This document shows, piece by piece, positions 27,639-36,455 of a DNA stretch of 63,324 nt (position 1 is its first letter; the number at the start of each line of letters is the position of its first letter). This stretch comes from Oligoflexales bacterium (GTDB lineage: Bacteria > Bdellovibrionota_B > Oligoflexia > Oligoflexales > RGVZ01). Location: positions 1 through 63,324 of the forward strand of contig CANILH010000009.1 in the NCBI GenBank assembly GCA_947468665.1, in the 5' to 3' direction. A program made the translations under genes and the position numbers. Under the pieces are notes generated by a model that was not told the DNA's origin, searched no databases, and saw only the letters and a program-made list of their open reading frames with translations.

Positions 27639-28463
27639 GTGCCTGAATTACCAGAAGTAGAATCTCTAGTACGTGGCGTTCGTCAAGAGCTTGTTGGCAA
27701 GCGATTCGCGGACGTCTCCTTTTTGCGGCCAGATGTCCGGGAAGTGATTCCAGCGGCCCGGCTTAAGGATATTCTGGTGGGCGAAACCGTGACAGAGGTC
27801 ACCCGGCGCGGCAAATACATGCTGATTCATACTAATAAAGGAGCACTTGGTGTTCATCTTGGGATGAGCGGCAGGTTTGTTGGGGCTTCAAAATCCGCGT
27901 TGCTCGTGGCACATACGCATGCGCGGTTTGAGGTTAATGACGGGCTGGAATATAGATTTATTGATCCCCGAAGGTTTGGGCGTTTATTTAGCCTGGAGCC
28001 TGGTGAGGTTGGTTCTCATCCTTTTTTAGCCAAGCTAGGGGTAGAGCCGCTTGATCCTGGTGTTGATCTTCGCGGTGTTTTACTTGAAGCTTCACGCAAC
28101 AGACGTCAGCCAGTAAAAGTTTTTTTGATGAACAGTGAAGTTGTAGTTGGCGTAGGTAATATCTACGCGAGCGAGGTTCTTTGGCGCGCGAAAATTAATC
28201 CTCATACAGTTGTGAATAAAATCCCGGTGCGGAAATTTATTGAGATCAGCCGCCAAATAATTGACGTTCTCAGTGAGGCCATCAAAGCCGGTGGGACAAC
28301 GTTCAGAGATTACCGTGATAAAGACGGTAACCCCGGTTACTTTCAGGAAAATCTCGCTGTTTATGGCAGGCAAGCAAAACCTTGTGGGCGTTGTGGCTCA
28401 AAGATTGTGAAGACAACGCAGGCAGCTAGGTCAACGTACCATTGCCTGGTTTGTCAAAAGTAA
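27639..28463 (+). CDS. mutM: Formamidopyrimidine-DNA glycosylase MutM (Fpg)
   Basis: Base-excision repair enzyme that removes 8-oxoguanine and FaPy lesions and nicks the AP site. The 274-residue protein starts PELPEVE with the catalytic Pro2 and Glu3, has the HLGMSGRF region, the helix-two-turn-helix with VGVGNIYASEVLW, and a C-terminal zinc finger (CGRCGSKI, YHCLVCQK). The start is GTG at 27639 after GGAGA. It lies 18 bp after the OmpA-like gene; a weak hairpin follows. Confidence 0.97.
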   Translation: MPELPEVESLVRGVRQELVGKRFADVSFLRPDVREVIPAARLKDILVGETVTEVTRRGKYMLIHTNKGALGVHLGMSGRFVGASKSALLVAHTHARFEVNDGLEYRFIDPRRFGRLFSLEPGEVGSHPFLAKLGVEPLDPGVDLRGVLLEASRNRRQPVKVFLMNSEVVVGVGNIYASEVLWRAKINPHTVVNKIPVRKFIEISRQIIDVLSEAIKAGGTTFRDYRDKDGNPGYFQENLAVYGRQAKPCGRCGSKIVKTTQAARSTYHCLVCQK

Positions 28464-28545
28464 AAAAAGAGTACTTTTCCCGTGTAAATCCATTAATCGC
28501 GCGGGCCTTATAAAATAGTTTCATAAGTTTAAATTAAAATAAATC

Positions 28546-28572
28546 TAAAGGATCATTTTAAGACTCCGAGAT
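28546..28572 (+). promoter_or_regulatory. Predicted sigma-28 promoter of the third flagellin gene
   Basis: TAAAGGAT, N11, TCCGAGAT. The -35 core TAAAG and the -10 CCGA sit at the FliA spacing seen at 9249. The flagellin ATG is 52 bp after the -10. Confidence 0.6.
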
Positions 28573-28623
28573 AGAATTTGTTAAAAATGACAAAGTTCTA
28601 TTAAAAATCTTTAGGAGGATAAA

Positions 28624-29517
28624 ATGGGTCTACGTATCAAAACTAACGTAAGTTCAATCAACGCGCAGCGGAACTTGGCTACGACCAACAACGCGGCAAA
28701 AGAAACCATGCAGCAGCTTTCCAGTGGCTACCGCATCAACAAAGCCGCCGATGATGCGGCAGGTCTTGCCATCTCCAATAACATTACGGCTAAGACGCGC
28801 TCTTTAGAGCAGGCATCCCGTAACGCCAATGATGGAGTGTCTCTCGTATCTATCGCGGAATCCGGCATGAATGAGATCACTAATATCTTGACCCGCCTTC
28901 GCGAACTCGCGACTCAGGCAGCGTCTGATACGATCTCCAACGTGGAACGCGGATACACAAACCGCGAGTATACCAAGCTCGTGGATGAAGTTCAGCGTAT
29001 TGCTAATACAACAGAGTGGAACGGTCTAAAAGTTCTCCAGGGTTCGGCTGGAAACAAGGAATTTGGAGGTGATCTCATCACGATCCATGTTGGCTCTGGT
29101 GACGGGACCGTTGAAAACCGTGACACAATTAAACTTGATATTGACGCGATGAGTCTGAATCCTGCCGAGGACCTCGGTCTTGAGGCTACCGGAAGTCAGA
29201 TTGGTCCGGAAAATGACGGTGATAGCTTCACGCGTTCGATGGCCTCTGAGAAACTAGGTAAGATTGACAAGGCCCTGGGCCGCGTCGCCTCAACCAGAGC
29301 GACTCTCGGAGCGCAGCAAAGCCGTTTGACGTCAGCCATCAATAACCTTGGCATTCAGGTTGAGAACTATAAAGGTGCCAATAGCCGTATCCGTGACGTT
29401 GACTTTGCGTCCGCTACAGCGGCCTTTACACAAAACAAGATTCTCGCACAAGCAGGTGCATCTGTTCTTGCTCAGGCGAATCAGGAACCTGAGATTGTTA
29501 TGCAGCTTCTTCGCTGA
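28624..29517 (+). CDS. Flagellin (third, separate copy)
   Basis: A 297-residue flagellin with the conserved N-terminus (LRIKTNVSSINAQRNL, LSSGYRINKAADDAAGLAIS) and C-terminus (RIRDVDFASATAAFTQNKIL ending IVMQLLR) and a short variable centre (about residues 135-205). AGGAGG lies eight bases before ATG. It has its own FliA-like promoter and lies 17 kb from the tandem pair, which suggests separate dosage or placement in the filament. Sequence identity with the other two is high in D0/D1 only. Confidence 0.96.
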   Translation: MGLRIKTNVSSINAQRNLATTNNAAKETMQQLSSGYRINKAADDAAGLAISNNITAKTRSLEQASRNANDGVSLVSIAESGMNEITNILTRLRELATQAASDTISNVERGYTNREYTKLVDEVQRIANTTEWNGLKVLQGSAGNKEFGGDLITIHVGSGDGTVENRDTIKLDIDAMSLNPAEDLGLEATGSQIGPENDGDSFTRSMASEKLGKIDKALGRVASTRATLGAQQSRLTSAINNLGIQVENYKGANSRIRDVDFASATAAFTQNKILAQAGASVLAQANQEPEIVMQLLR

Positions 29518-29660
29518 TTTGTTTCTTGAATCATTGATTTTTGAAATGAGACCCATTTTTTGATACGTGGCGGGGGAATTCTCCCCCCGCCACGTGGTAT
29601 CAAAATAAACTTGGTTGAACGCATCGCGGTATATTTTTGATACCGGCAAGAGCCTTTCAA

Positions 29661-29679
29661 TGGTAACGATTTGTTACCA
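29661..29679. promoter_or_regulatory. Dyad, candidate enhancer for the sigma-54 promoter
   Basis: TGGTAACGATTTGTTACCA: a perfect 7-bp inverted repeat with a 5-bp spacer, about 65 bp before the -24 element, where enhancer-binding-protein sites often sit. Binding protein unknown. Confidence 0.5.
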
Positions 29680-29743
29680 AACCCACCCCAAAAAGACTCC
29701 TAACTAACAGGAAATACAGGAACTCACTCGAGGTGTCGGAGTG

Positions 29744-29759
29744 TGGCACACCATTTGCT
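29744..29759 (+). promoter_or_regulatory. Sigma-54 (RpoN) promoter of the Fis-type gene
   Basis: TGGCACACCATTTGCT fits TGGCAC-N5-TTGCW exactly, with the invariant GG and GC at the correct 10-bp spacing. The predicted start is about 29771, some 50 bp before the ATG at 29821. Confidence 0.85.
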
Positions 29760-29772
29760 CGCTTGTTCTTTG

Positions 29773-29795
29773 TTGGCAAATATTGTGTTTGCCAA
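29773..29795. promoter_or_regulatory. Perfect dyad in the leader of the Fis-type gene
   Basis: TTGGCAAA-N7-TTTGCCAA, an 8-bp perfect inverted repeat located just after the predicted sigma-54 start site. It could be an operator for autoregulation or an RNA hairpin; the sequence cannot tell which. Confidence 0.5.
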
Positions 29796-29820
29796 AAAGC
29801 GCCCGAGAGAAGGAGCAGTC

Positions 29821-30069
29821 ATGGAAGCAGTCAGAGTCATTGATACCCAGGAAAATCAGGTTTTGGTCGTACAGCCCGGGCATGCAAAATTGGAAGACGT
29901 TGAGCGCTTTCTGATTCTCGCGACTCTGCGTAGAACTCGTTATAACAGGACGAAAACGGCGAGACTTCTTGGAATTGGCATCAGAACACTGCAGCGTAAG
30001 CTTAAGCAGTATGGCGAAGGCGATATTTTAGCGCAAATGGACACGTCAGCTGTCGTAATGGCGGTCTGA
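29821..30069 (+). CDS. Stand-alone Fis-type helix-turn-helix protein
   Basis: An 82-residue protein whose C-terminal half (about 27-70: DVERFLILATLRRTRYNRTK, then TARLLGIGIRTLQRKLKQYG) is the Fis-like DNA-binding domain normally found at the end of NtrC-type activators, here without AAA+ or sensor domains. It resembles the C-terminus of the PocR-type activator at 20458. ATG at 29821 has AGGAG six bases upstream; an earlier in-frame ATG lies upstream of the predicted transcript start. Likely a dimeric nucleoid-type or antagonist regulator. It is expressed from a sigma-54 promoter and lies just after a flagellin, suggesting a flagellar or surface role (inference). Confidence 0.85.
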   Translation: MEAVRVIDTQENQVLVVQPGHAKLEDVERFLILATLRRTRYNRTKTARLLGIGIRTLQRKLKQYGEGDILAQMDTSAVVMAV

Positions 30070-30124
30070 AAGGGCAGAAGGCGCTGTCGTTTTTCTGGTG
30101 TTTTCTAACATTCTGGGGGGAGAA

Positions 30125-30201
30125 TGGTAGGCCTGGGCAGATTCGAACTGCCGACCTTTGCCTTATCAGGGCAACGCTCTAACCAACTGAGCTACAGGCC
30201 T
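30125..30201 (-). tRNA. tRNA-Ile (anticodon GAT)
   Basis: A 77-nt cloverleaf on the minus strand: acceptor AGGCCTG/CAGGCCT, D-arm GCTC-AGTTGGTTA-GAGC, anticodon stem TTGCC/GGCAA with loop CTGATAA (anticodon GAT), T-loop TTCGAAT, discriminator A and encoded CCA. It is alone here rather than in a ribosomal operon spacer. Confidence 0.97.
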
Positions 30202-30219
30202 ATAATCATAGGAAGAGAG

Positions 30220-30249
30220 CTTATAGTTAAGAAAGGCCCCCCCGGTCAA
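30220..30249 (-). promoter_or_regulatory. Predicted sigma-70 promoter of tRNA-Ile
   Basis: Minus strand TTGACC and TATAAG separated by 18 bp, the -10 box ending 19 bp before the tRNA 5' end. The spacer contains a run of seven G. Confidence 0.55.
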
Positions 30250-30268
30250 GCGGAATCTGACCAAGATC

Positions 30269-31747
30269 TTATTTCCGAAAAAGTCCTTTTAGGACGTCAT
30301 CTTGCAGGTTTCGTACGTCCAGAAGTCCAGGCTGCGACTTGCCCTCTATCCCATTACCAATCATTACAAAAGAAACCCAGCCATCTTCAGGAAGTCTGAA
30401 GTAGCCCGCGAGAGCGGCTACGGTAATGGGCTCAGTGAGGGTTCCTGACTTGGCCCTGACCTGGCCGGCCAGGTCGTCAGCTTTTTTCAGGCGCTTTTTA
30501 AGAGTGCCGTCCCAAGCCGAGGCCGGGAGGCTTCCGATAAAATCCGGAAATAGGTCCCCTCGTTTTTCCATCCAGTTTAGTACGCCTGCAATTTGCCTGG
30601 CAGAAAGCCGATTTTCTGTTGATAGACCGGAGCCATTATAAATCTTAAAGGCACTTTTAATCCCGACGTCATTTCGTAAAAAAGAACTTAATATTGAGAT
30701 GCCAGCCCCGAGAGTTCCGGATCCCGGCATGTCCGGGTTTTGGGGATTGCCGAACGCGGCACCAAGGCGCTTGGTCAGCATATCAGCGATAAAGTTATTG
30801 GAAAAAGTATTAAGCCCCTGCGTTATGCGGCGCATGTCGTAGCCGGTGATTTCGTAAAGCGGCTTCGCGTTGGTCGGGGTCTTGCCGGTGCGTGCCGCGG
30901 CGAGACATTTGATACCAGCATCTCCCAAAAACCCAAGGACATAGTCCCCCGCCGCGACATCCGGGTCTCCAACGCTTCGGTATAGCTTTTTGATTGGAGA
31001 GTCAGCACCGATGACTCCGCCACTGGCAAGCGCTATCCCGCCGTCAGGGGTGGTATTTCTTGAAAGGCTAACGCCTGCAGACTGATCGCCTTTGCCGGTT
31101 GATACTTTGCCGGTGTGTCTTACATGCCGAAGGGGAAAGGGAGTCACGCTGGTCAGCGCTATTTTACCTGGGGTGTCGGGCGCCGTGGCGACGGCGACGG
31201 TATTGAAGTTCACCGCGAAGGCGGACACCGGCGCATCATAGGCATGAGTTGATTTTTGGGTGCTGTTTAGACGACTCTCGTCTCTCGACTCGCCGTCAAA
31301 AAGCTGGTTATCAATGATCACGGCCCCTGTTATTTCCCGGATGCCGAGATGGCGAAGATCAACGGCAGTTTGCCAGAGAATCTCCGAAACAATAAAAGGG
31401 TCCCCGGAGCCCTGAATAATCAGATCTCCAGCCAGACGGCCTTTATCAATTTTCCCCGTAAAGTAAACCGGTGTCTTAAAGCTGTAGGCGGGCCCAAAAT
31501 AAGTCAATGCGGCAGCACTGGTGATAACCTTGGTCACAGACGCCGGCGACATCAAGTCGTCAGCACCCTGCTCAAAGAGAATTTTGCCATCACTTAGTCT
31601 TGTGAATATTACGCCATGAGCAGCGGATTTTATTGAGGAGAATTTTCGGCTTAACTCGGCCTTGTCGACATCTCCCAGCGATGCTGTAGCGAGTGTAACC
31701 AGAGAAAACAACGAAGATAATTTAAAAACCGCCGTCATCAAGCTCAT
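30269..31747 (-). CDS. dacB: D-alanyl-D-alanine carboxypeptidase/endopeptidase, PBP4 type (DacB)
   Basis: A peptidase family S13 enzyme that trims or cleaves peptidoglycan cross-links in the periplasm. The 492-residue protein has a signal peptide (about residues 1-25), the active-site SVTK (Ser70, Lys73), the SNN motif in TFSNNFIADML and the KSG triad in VRAKSGTLTEP, in that order. ATG at 31747 has AGAGG seven bases upstream; it overlaps the end of the macrodomain gene by 26 bp. It is the last gene of sucC-sucD-macrodomain-dacB. Confidence 0.92.
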   Translation of the reverse strand: MSLMTAVFKLSSLFSLVTLATASLGDVDKAELSRKFSSIKSAAHGVIFTRLSDGKILFEQGADDLMSPASVTKVITSAAALTYFGPAYSFKTPVYFTGKIDKGRLAGDLIIQGSGDPFIVSEILWQTAVDLRHLGIREITGAVIIDNQLFDGESRDESRLNSTQKSTHAYDAPVSAFAVNFNTVAVATAPDTPGKIALTSVTPFPLRHVRHTGKVSTGKGDQSAGVSLSRNTTPDGGIALASGGVIGADSPIKKLYRSVGDPDVAAGDYVLGFLGDAGIKCLAAARTGKTPTNAKPLYEITGYDMRRITQGLNTFSNNFIADMLTKRLGAAFGNPQNPDMPGSGTLGAGISILSSFLRNDVGIKSAFKIYNGSGLSTENRLSARQIAGVLNWMEKRGDLFPDFIGSLPASAWDGTLKKRLKKADDLAGQVRAKSGTLTEPITVAALAGYFRLPEDGWVSFVMIGNGIEGKSQPGLLDVRNLQDDVLKGLFRK

Positions 31748-32291
31748 CAGGAAACCTCTGGAAAAGATGCTGTTGTAAGGTCTCGTACATCTTACCATCA
31801 AAGGCGACAAAGGTGAGGCGTCCGAGAGTAGTCTTTCTCCCCGAATCAAGAAATTCCTTAGTCGCGAGAAACGCGATGTCTGCGGCCTCATTTGCCGGGA
31901 AGCCGTATGTGCCGGTGGATATAGCCGGAATGGAGATGTGTCTCGCGGCGAGACTCTCGGCGGCCTGAAATACGCTATGGTAGGTCTTTTTTAAGAGTTG
32001 GTTTTGATTTATTGAGTCTTTTGACCAGACGGGCCCTACCGCGTGAATAACATGCGTGGCCGGGAGAAGGCCTGCGGTCGTAATGACTGTGTCACCGGTC
32101 GCGCAGCGGCCGATTTCCTGACACGCGGCCAGTATATCAGGACCCCCGGCGGCGTGAATAGCGCCGTCAACGCCAAGGCCTCCAAGGAGCTCCTCATTGG
32201 CCGCGTTAACGACGGCGTCTACGGCAAAGGACGTGATGTCTCCTTGCCAGAGGTCAATCTGAGTGCCTTTATATCGTCTGAGCCCGAGCAA
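31722..32291 (-). CDS. MacroD-type macrodomain ADP-ribose hydrolase
   Basis: A 189-residue macrodomain with the MacroD motifs VNAANEELLGGLGVDGAIHAAGG and AISTGTYGFPAN, which bind ADP-ribose. Such proteins remove ADP-ribose from proteins or O-acetyl-ADP-ribose. It follows sucD by 35 bp and overlaps dacB by 26 bp. The physiological target cannot be inferred from the neighbours. Confidence 0.92.
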   Translation of the reverse strand: MLGLRRYKGTQIDLWQGDITSFAVDAVVNAANEELLGGLGVDGAIHAAGGPDILAACQEIGRCATGDTVITTAGLLPATHVIHAVGPVWSKDSINQNQLLKKTYHSVFQAAESLAARHISIPAISTGTYGFPANEAADIAFLATKEFLDSGRKTTLGRLTFVAFDGKMYETLQQHLFQRFPDELDDGGF

Positions 32292-32326
32292 GGTTTAGAC
32301 CCCGGATTGTTCCCGCTGAATTAGTT

Positions 32327-33208
32327 TCAGCGCTTTTTTTGTAATGCTGCGGCAATGGCTTTGCCGATATCACCAGGGGACTCGGCTACAGTGATGCCGG
32401 CGGCCCGCATGGCGTCCATTTTTTCGAGAGCCGTGCCGTGGCTTCCAGAAATAATAGCGCCGGCATGCCCCATTCGTTTTCCTTTGGGAGCTGTTTGACC
32501 GGCGATAAACCCGGCGACGGGTTTTTTGATGTTGCCTTTGACAAACTCAGCGGCACGGATCTCTAGATCACCGCCAATTTCGCCGATCATGACGATGCCT
32601 TCAGTCTCAGGGTCTTCCTCAAAAAGCTGCAAAAGCTCGATATAGCTCATGCCGCCGATTGGGTCTCCCCCGATACCGATACAAGTTGTCTGACCAAGTC
32701 CCATGGCTGTCGTTTGTCCTACGGATTCGTAAGTAAGGGTTCCGGATTTGGAGATAATCCCGATTTTGCCGCGCTTATGAATGTGTCCGGGCATAATCCC
32801 GATTTTGCATTCGCCTGGAGTGATAATTCCAGGGCAGTTGGCACCTATCAGTCGCGAGATCTTACTGCGTTCCAAGGCTTTTTTGACAGGAATCATGTCA
32901 AGGACAGGAATGCCCTCGGTAATACAGACGATGGTCTCAATCCCAGCTGAGATGGCTTCCAAAATCGCGTCAGCCGCGAAGGGAGGTGGAACGAAAATCA
33001 TAGTGGCGTTGGCACCTGTTTTCTCACGGGCTTCTTTTACGGTATCAAAAACCGGCAGCCCGATATGAGTAGTGCCTCCCTTGCCTGGAGTTACGCCGCC
33101 GACAAAACGAGGAGCGTACTCATGAGAAAGTTTGGTGTGAAACTCACCGGATTTTCCGGTGATTCCCTGGGTGATAACTTTGGTGTTTTTTCCGACGATG
33201 ATACTCAC
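32327..33208 (-). CDS. sucD: Succinyl-CoA synthetase alpha subunit SucD
   Basis: With SucC it interconverts succinyl-CoA and succinate with nucleotide triphosphate formation in the TCA cycle. The 293-residue protein has the CoA-binding [15 protein letters not shown] and [14 protein letters not shown], and the active-site histidine in [10 protein letters not shown], phosphorylated during catalysis. It lies 25 bp after sucC. Confidence 0.96.
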   Translation of the reverse strand: MSIIVGKNTKVITQGITGKSGEFHTKLSHEYAPRFVGGVTPGKGGTTHIGLPVFDTVKEAREKTGANATMIFVPPPFAADAILEAISAGIETIVCITEGIPVLDMIPVKKALERSKISRLIGANCPGIITPGECKIGIMPGHIHKRGKIGIISKSGTLTYESVGQTTAMGLGQTTCIGIGGDPIGGMSYIELLQLFEEDPETEGIVMIGEIGGDLEIRAAEFVKGNIKKPVAGFIAGQTAPKGKRMGHAGAIISGSHGTALEKMDAMRAAGITVAESPGDIGKAIAAALQKKR

Positions 33209-33233
33209 TTTTTGAGCTCCTTTATTTTTAATG

Positions 33234-34394
33234 TTACTTGGCGGCGGCGACGGCTTTGCGGGCCCCGTCTTCCATGTCGTCAGCGGGTGTGATTTTAAGG
33301 CCGGATTTTTTTAGGATGTCTTTGCCAAGCTCCACGTTGGTGCCCTCAAGACGGACAATAAGCGGGAGCTTCAGGCCAAGGGCCTTCGCCGCGTTGACGA
33401 CGGCGTTGGCGATCACATCACAGCGCATAATGCCGCCAAAGATATTTACGAAGACAGCCTTTACGCGGGTGTCAGAAAATAAAATTCTAAAGGCGTTAGT
33501 AACCATTTCCTCAGAGGCTCCGCCGCCGACGTCAAGGAAGTTAGCGGGGGTTCCGCCGCAGTGCTTAATGATGTCCATGGTCGCCATAGCCAGACCAGCG
33601 CCATTGACAAGGCAGCCGATGTTGCCGTCAAGGCCAATGTAGTTAAGGCCGTATTTAGCGGCTTCCACTTCCCTGGAGTCTTCCTCATCGTAGTCGCGCA
33701 TAGCGGCGATTTCTTTGTGACGAAAAAGAGCGTTTTCGTCAAAATTCATCTTGCCGTCAAGGGCCAGGAATTTTCCCTCTTTGGTCCAGCAAAGGGGGTT
33801 GATCTCAAGAAGCGAGAAGTCATACTTCATAAACATGATATAAAGCCTAGTCACAATCCCGTGGAATTCTTTGGTTTGTTCTTTGGAGAGTTTCATCGCG
33901 AACGAGAGATTACGCAGATGAAAGCCCTGGAGACCCGTGGTCGGGTCGACATTAACAGTTACGATTTTTTGAGGAGTCTTAGCGGCGACGTCCTCGATAT
34001 CCATGCCCCCTTCAGTGGAGAACATGATTGCGATGGTCGCCGTGTCGCGGTCAACCAGCATCGCGAGGTAGAACTCTTTATCAATGTTGCTTCCCGCCTC
34101 AATGTAAAGCTTGCGGACAAGTTTCCCCTCTGGACCTGTCTGGGGCGTAACGAGTGTCATGCCGAGCATGTCTTTTGAGACGTTAAAGCAGTCATCGGGA
34201 GTTTTGACTAGTTTTACACCGCCCCCTTTGCCGCGTCCACCCGCGTGAACCTGGGCCTTAACGACAGCCACGGGGCTATTTAAGCGCCTGAAGGCGAATT
34301 CGGCTTCAATAGGGCTTGCCGCGAAATAACCTTCTGGTACGGGCACACCGTTAAGAGCGAACAGTGCTTTGGCTTGATACTCATGGATATTCAT
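33234..34394 (-). CDS. sucC: Succinyl-CoA synthetase beta subunit SucC
   Basis: ATP-grasp nucleotide-binding subunit of succinyl-CoA synthetase. The 386-residue protein starts [11 protein letters not shown], the family N-terminus, and shows [17 protein letters not shown], the [10 protein letters not shown] segment and [18 protein letters not shown] at 34394 was chosen for this match; a longer frame from 34427 adds eleven residues. GAAGGG lies about eleven bases upstream. Nucleotide preference (ATP or GTP) is not decided by what I can see. Confidence 0.95.
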   Translation of the reverse strand: MNIHEYQAKALFALNGVPVPEGYFAASPIEAEFAFRRLNSPVAVVKAQVHAGGRGKGGGVKLVKTPDDCFNVSKDMLGMTLVTPQTGPEGKLVRKLYIEAGSNIDKEFYLAMLVDRDTATIAIMFSTEGGMDIEDVAAKTPQKIVTVNVDPTTGLQGFHLRNLSFAMKLSKEQTKEFHGIVTRLYIMFMKYDFSLLEINPLCWTKEGKFLALDGKMNFDENALFRHKEIAAMRDYDEEDSREVEAAKYGLNYIGLDGNIGCLVNGAGLAMATMDIIKHCGGTPANFLDVGGGASEEMVTNAFRILFSDTRVKAVFVNIFGGIMRCDVIANAVVNAAKALGLKLPLIVRLEGTNVELGKDILKKSGLKITPADDMEDGARKAVAAAK

Positions 34395-34616
34395 AAAAGG
34401 CATCCCTTCAAGGCGGAATATGAGCAAAAATTACGCAATATTAGAGTTGGTATTGTACTAAGGCTTTCAAAGAAAAGAAAGCGCGCGAAATTAGGCCTGG
34501 AGTGGCGCTAGGGGCATCTGTGTATGTCAAAGTCTGGACGGGGTGACCTTTGGGGGGCTATGATAGGCCCCTGGCCGTTGCGATGGTCAGTTCTTTTTTA
34601 ATAAAGCGGGTGACAT

Positions 34617-35567
34617 ATGGGTCTTGGTCGAAATCGTGTCGTTATTACAGGTGGCGCGGGGTTTATCGGAAGTCACCTGTCGGCGAAATTCTTAAGTGAT
34701 GGATGGGATGTCGTGGCGGTGGATAATTTTCATACCGGGCAGAAGTCCAATGTTCTCGAGTTAATGAAAAACCCCCGATTTGAGCTGCTTCGTCACGACA
34801 TCGTTGAGCCTCTGAGGTGTGAGGCCGATTTAATCTTAAATTTCGCCTGTCCGGCGAGTCCTGTTCACTATCAGTCAAATCCAATCTGGACCATGAAGAC
34901 AAGTGTGCTGGGAACTATGAATATGCTCGGACTCGCAAAGAGAACGAAGGCCCGCATCTTGCAAGCCAGTACCAGCGAGGTATATGGCGATCCCCATCAG
35001 CACCCGCAAAAGGAAACCTACTGGGGTAACGTCAACCCCATTGGTATTCGCAGTTGTTATGATGAGGGCAAGCGTGCGGCTGAGACGCTCTGCTTTGATT
35101 ACCACCGAAGCCACGGCGTTGATATTCGCGTGATCCGGATATTTAATACTTATGGTCCAAATATGGCCATTGATGATGGTCGTGTTGTCAGCAACTTCAT
35201 CGTTCAGGCTCTAAAGGGCGAAGACATAACAATGTACGGGGACGGTAAACAAACCCGCTCTTTTTGTTTTGTTGATGACCTGGTGGATGGAATTTTCAGG
35301 TTCGCCCAGACCGATAATGTCACAGGGCCGATTAATCTCGGCAATGACCGGGAATTTACGATGCTGGAATTGGCTGAGGTGGTTCTTAAAAAAACGCAAA
35401 GTAAGTCAAAGCTTACCTTTAAGCCGTTGCCGTCAGATGACCCAAAGCAGCGTCGTCCGGATTTGACACTGACAAAATCGATCCTTAAAGGTTGGGAGCC
35501 AAGGGTTAGGCTGGAAGACGGCATTGAGAAAAGTATTCCTTATTTTCGCGGGGCGATAAGGTCCTGA
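34617..35567 (+). CDS. UDP-glucuronate decarboxylase-like SDR (UDP-xylose synthase family)
   Basis: An extended short-chain dehydrogenase of 316 residues. It has the NAD-binding [11 protein letters not shown], the [11 protein letters not shown] motif, [16 protein letters not shown], the catalytic tyrosine and lysine in [13 protein letters not shown], and [10 protein letters not shown], a pattern typical of UXS enzymes that convert UDP-glucuronate to UDP-xylose. This suggests surface or LPS polysaccharide synthesis. It is monocistronic or paired with the next gene, 48 bp downstream. Confidence 0.9.
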   Translation: MGLGRNRVVITGGAGFIGSHLSAKFLSDGWDVVAVDNFHTGQKSNVLELMKNPRFELLRHDIVEPLRCEADLILNFACPASPVHYQSNPIWTMKTSVLGTMNMLGLAKRTKARILQASTSEVYGDPHQHPQKETYWGNVNPIGIRSCYDEGKRAAETLCFDYHRSHGVDIRVIRIFNTYGPNMAIDDGRVVSNFIVQALKGEDITMYGDGKQTRSFCFVDDLVDGIFRFAQTDNVTGPINLGNDREFTMLELAEVVLKKTQSKSKLTFKPLPSDDPKQRRPDLTLTKSILKGWEPRVRLEDGIEKSIPYFRGAIRS

Positions 35568-35615
35568 TGAATATCCTGACGGATTTTTTAACTGAATATA
35601 AATGGGACAAAAGCA

Positions 35616-36455
35616 ATGACAGGTCAAAGTGTTGGTCACCCGGCAGAAAAATCAATTGACGGTATCCACTATAAGATTTCAGGGGATGGTCCCAGAACCG
35701 TGGTCTTACTGAGGGGTCTAGGCCGGTGGTCAGAGCATTGGCTTGGTGTCGAGAATCTTCTCGCGGCCGAGGGTCTTAGAGTTATTTCGATTGATAATCG
35801 CGGTTTTGGTAAATCAAAAGACGTTTTACTGGCTAAAGATCAAAATGTGGATCAATTTGCCGATGACGTGTCGGCGGTGATTACTAAAGAAGCCCCGTCG
35901 GGAGCCCATATTATCGGCGTATCTCTTGGCGGCATGATCGCCCTCTCTCTCGCCGCGTTAAAACCACAACTGGTAAAGAGTCTTGTGATCATTAACTCCA
36001 GCGTGGCGGGCTCAAAATGCTCGCGGCTCAAACCAAAGGCCGTGCTCGCGTTAGCGGCGGTCGCTATCGGCTCAAAGAAAGCCTACGACCGGCTTGCCGG
36101 AGTGCTTCTTGGAGCAACCTCTTCCGCCGATAAGAAAACAAAACTTGCGTCATCATGGTCAGCCATTGACGCGCGGTCAAAATTTACTTTGGGGCCAGTG
36201 TGGTCGCAACTACTTGCCGCTAAGCGCTTCCAGGGTTTTTCTGAGATGGCGGCGATTCAGTGTCCTGTGACGGTCATTAAAAGCGAGGGGGACTTATTTA
36301 TCGACCCAGCCAACAGTGATTTTATTCATAAGCAGATTAAAGGCTCGACATTAATCAAGCATCCCACGGCCGGGCATGAACTGGCTTTTGATGATACAGA
36401 GTGGTTTGTCAAGGCGGTCACGGATCAGGTCAGTGGTCGGACCTCGGCTAAATAG
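35616..36455 (+). CDS. Alpha/beta-hydrolase fold protein
   Basis: A 279-residue protein with the nucleophile elbow GVSLGGM (Ser103), the strand DNRGFGKS, a late VIKSEGDLFIDP carrying the likely acid and HPTAGHELAF with the likely histidine. Substrate is unknown. Its end overlaps the convergent purC by 8 bp, a repeat of the arrangement at tsaE/cdaR. A second paralogous hydrolase lies at 49723. Confidence 0.85.
   Translation: MTGQSVGHPAEKSIDGIHYKISGDGPRTVVLLRGLGRWSEHWLGVENLLAAEGLRVISIDNRGFGKSKDVLLAKDQNVDQFADDVSAVITKEAPSGAHIIGVSLGGMIALSLAALKPQLVKSLVIINSSVAGSKCSRLKPKAVLALAAVAIGSKKAYDRLAGVLLGATSSADKKTKLASSWSAIDARSKFTLGPVWSQLLAAKRFQGFSEMAAIQCPVTVIKSEGDLFIDPANSDFIHKQIKGSTLIKHPTAGHELAFDDTEWFVKAVTDQVSGRTSAK

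Larger units (their letters stand above)
29518..29820 (+). promoter_or_regulatory. Regulatory intergenic region before the Fis-type gene (no gene)
   Basis: A 303-bp gene-free stretch full of dyads. A 12-bp GC-rich stem (29565-29576 with 29584-29595) follows the flagellin and may end its transcript, although no T-run follows. TTTTGATAC occurs at 29558, inverted at 29596 and again at 29635. A 7-bp dyad TGGTAAC-N5-GTTACCA lies at 29661-29679. A sigma-54 promoter and a second dyad in the leader are listed separately. The region is plainly regulatory rather than coding. Confidence 0.7.

Noticed and set aside
29565-29605. GC-rich hairpin after the third flagellin as a canonical intrinsic terminator
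   Set aside because: The stem is strong but no T-run follows on the plus strand, so it was kept only as a possible 3' end or regulatory hairpin.
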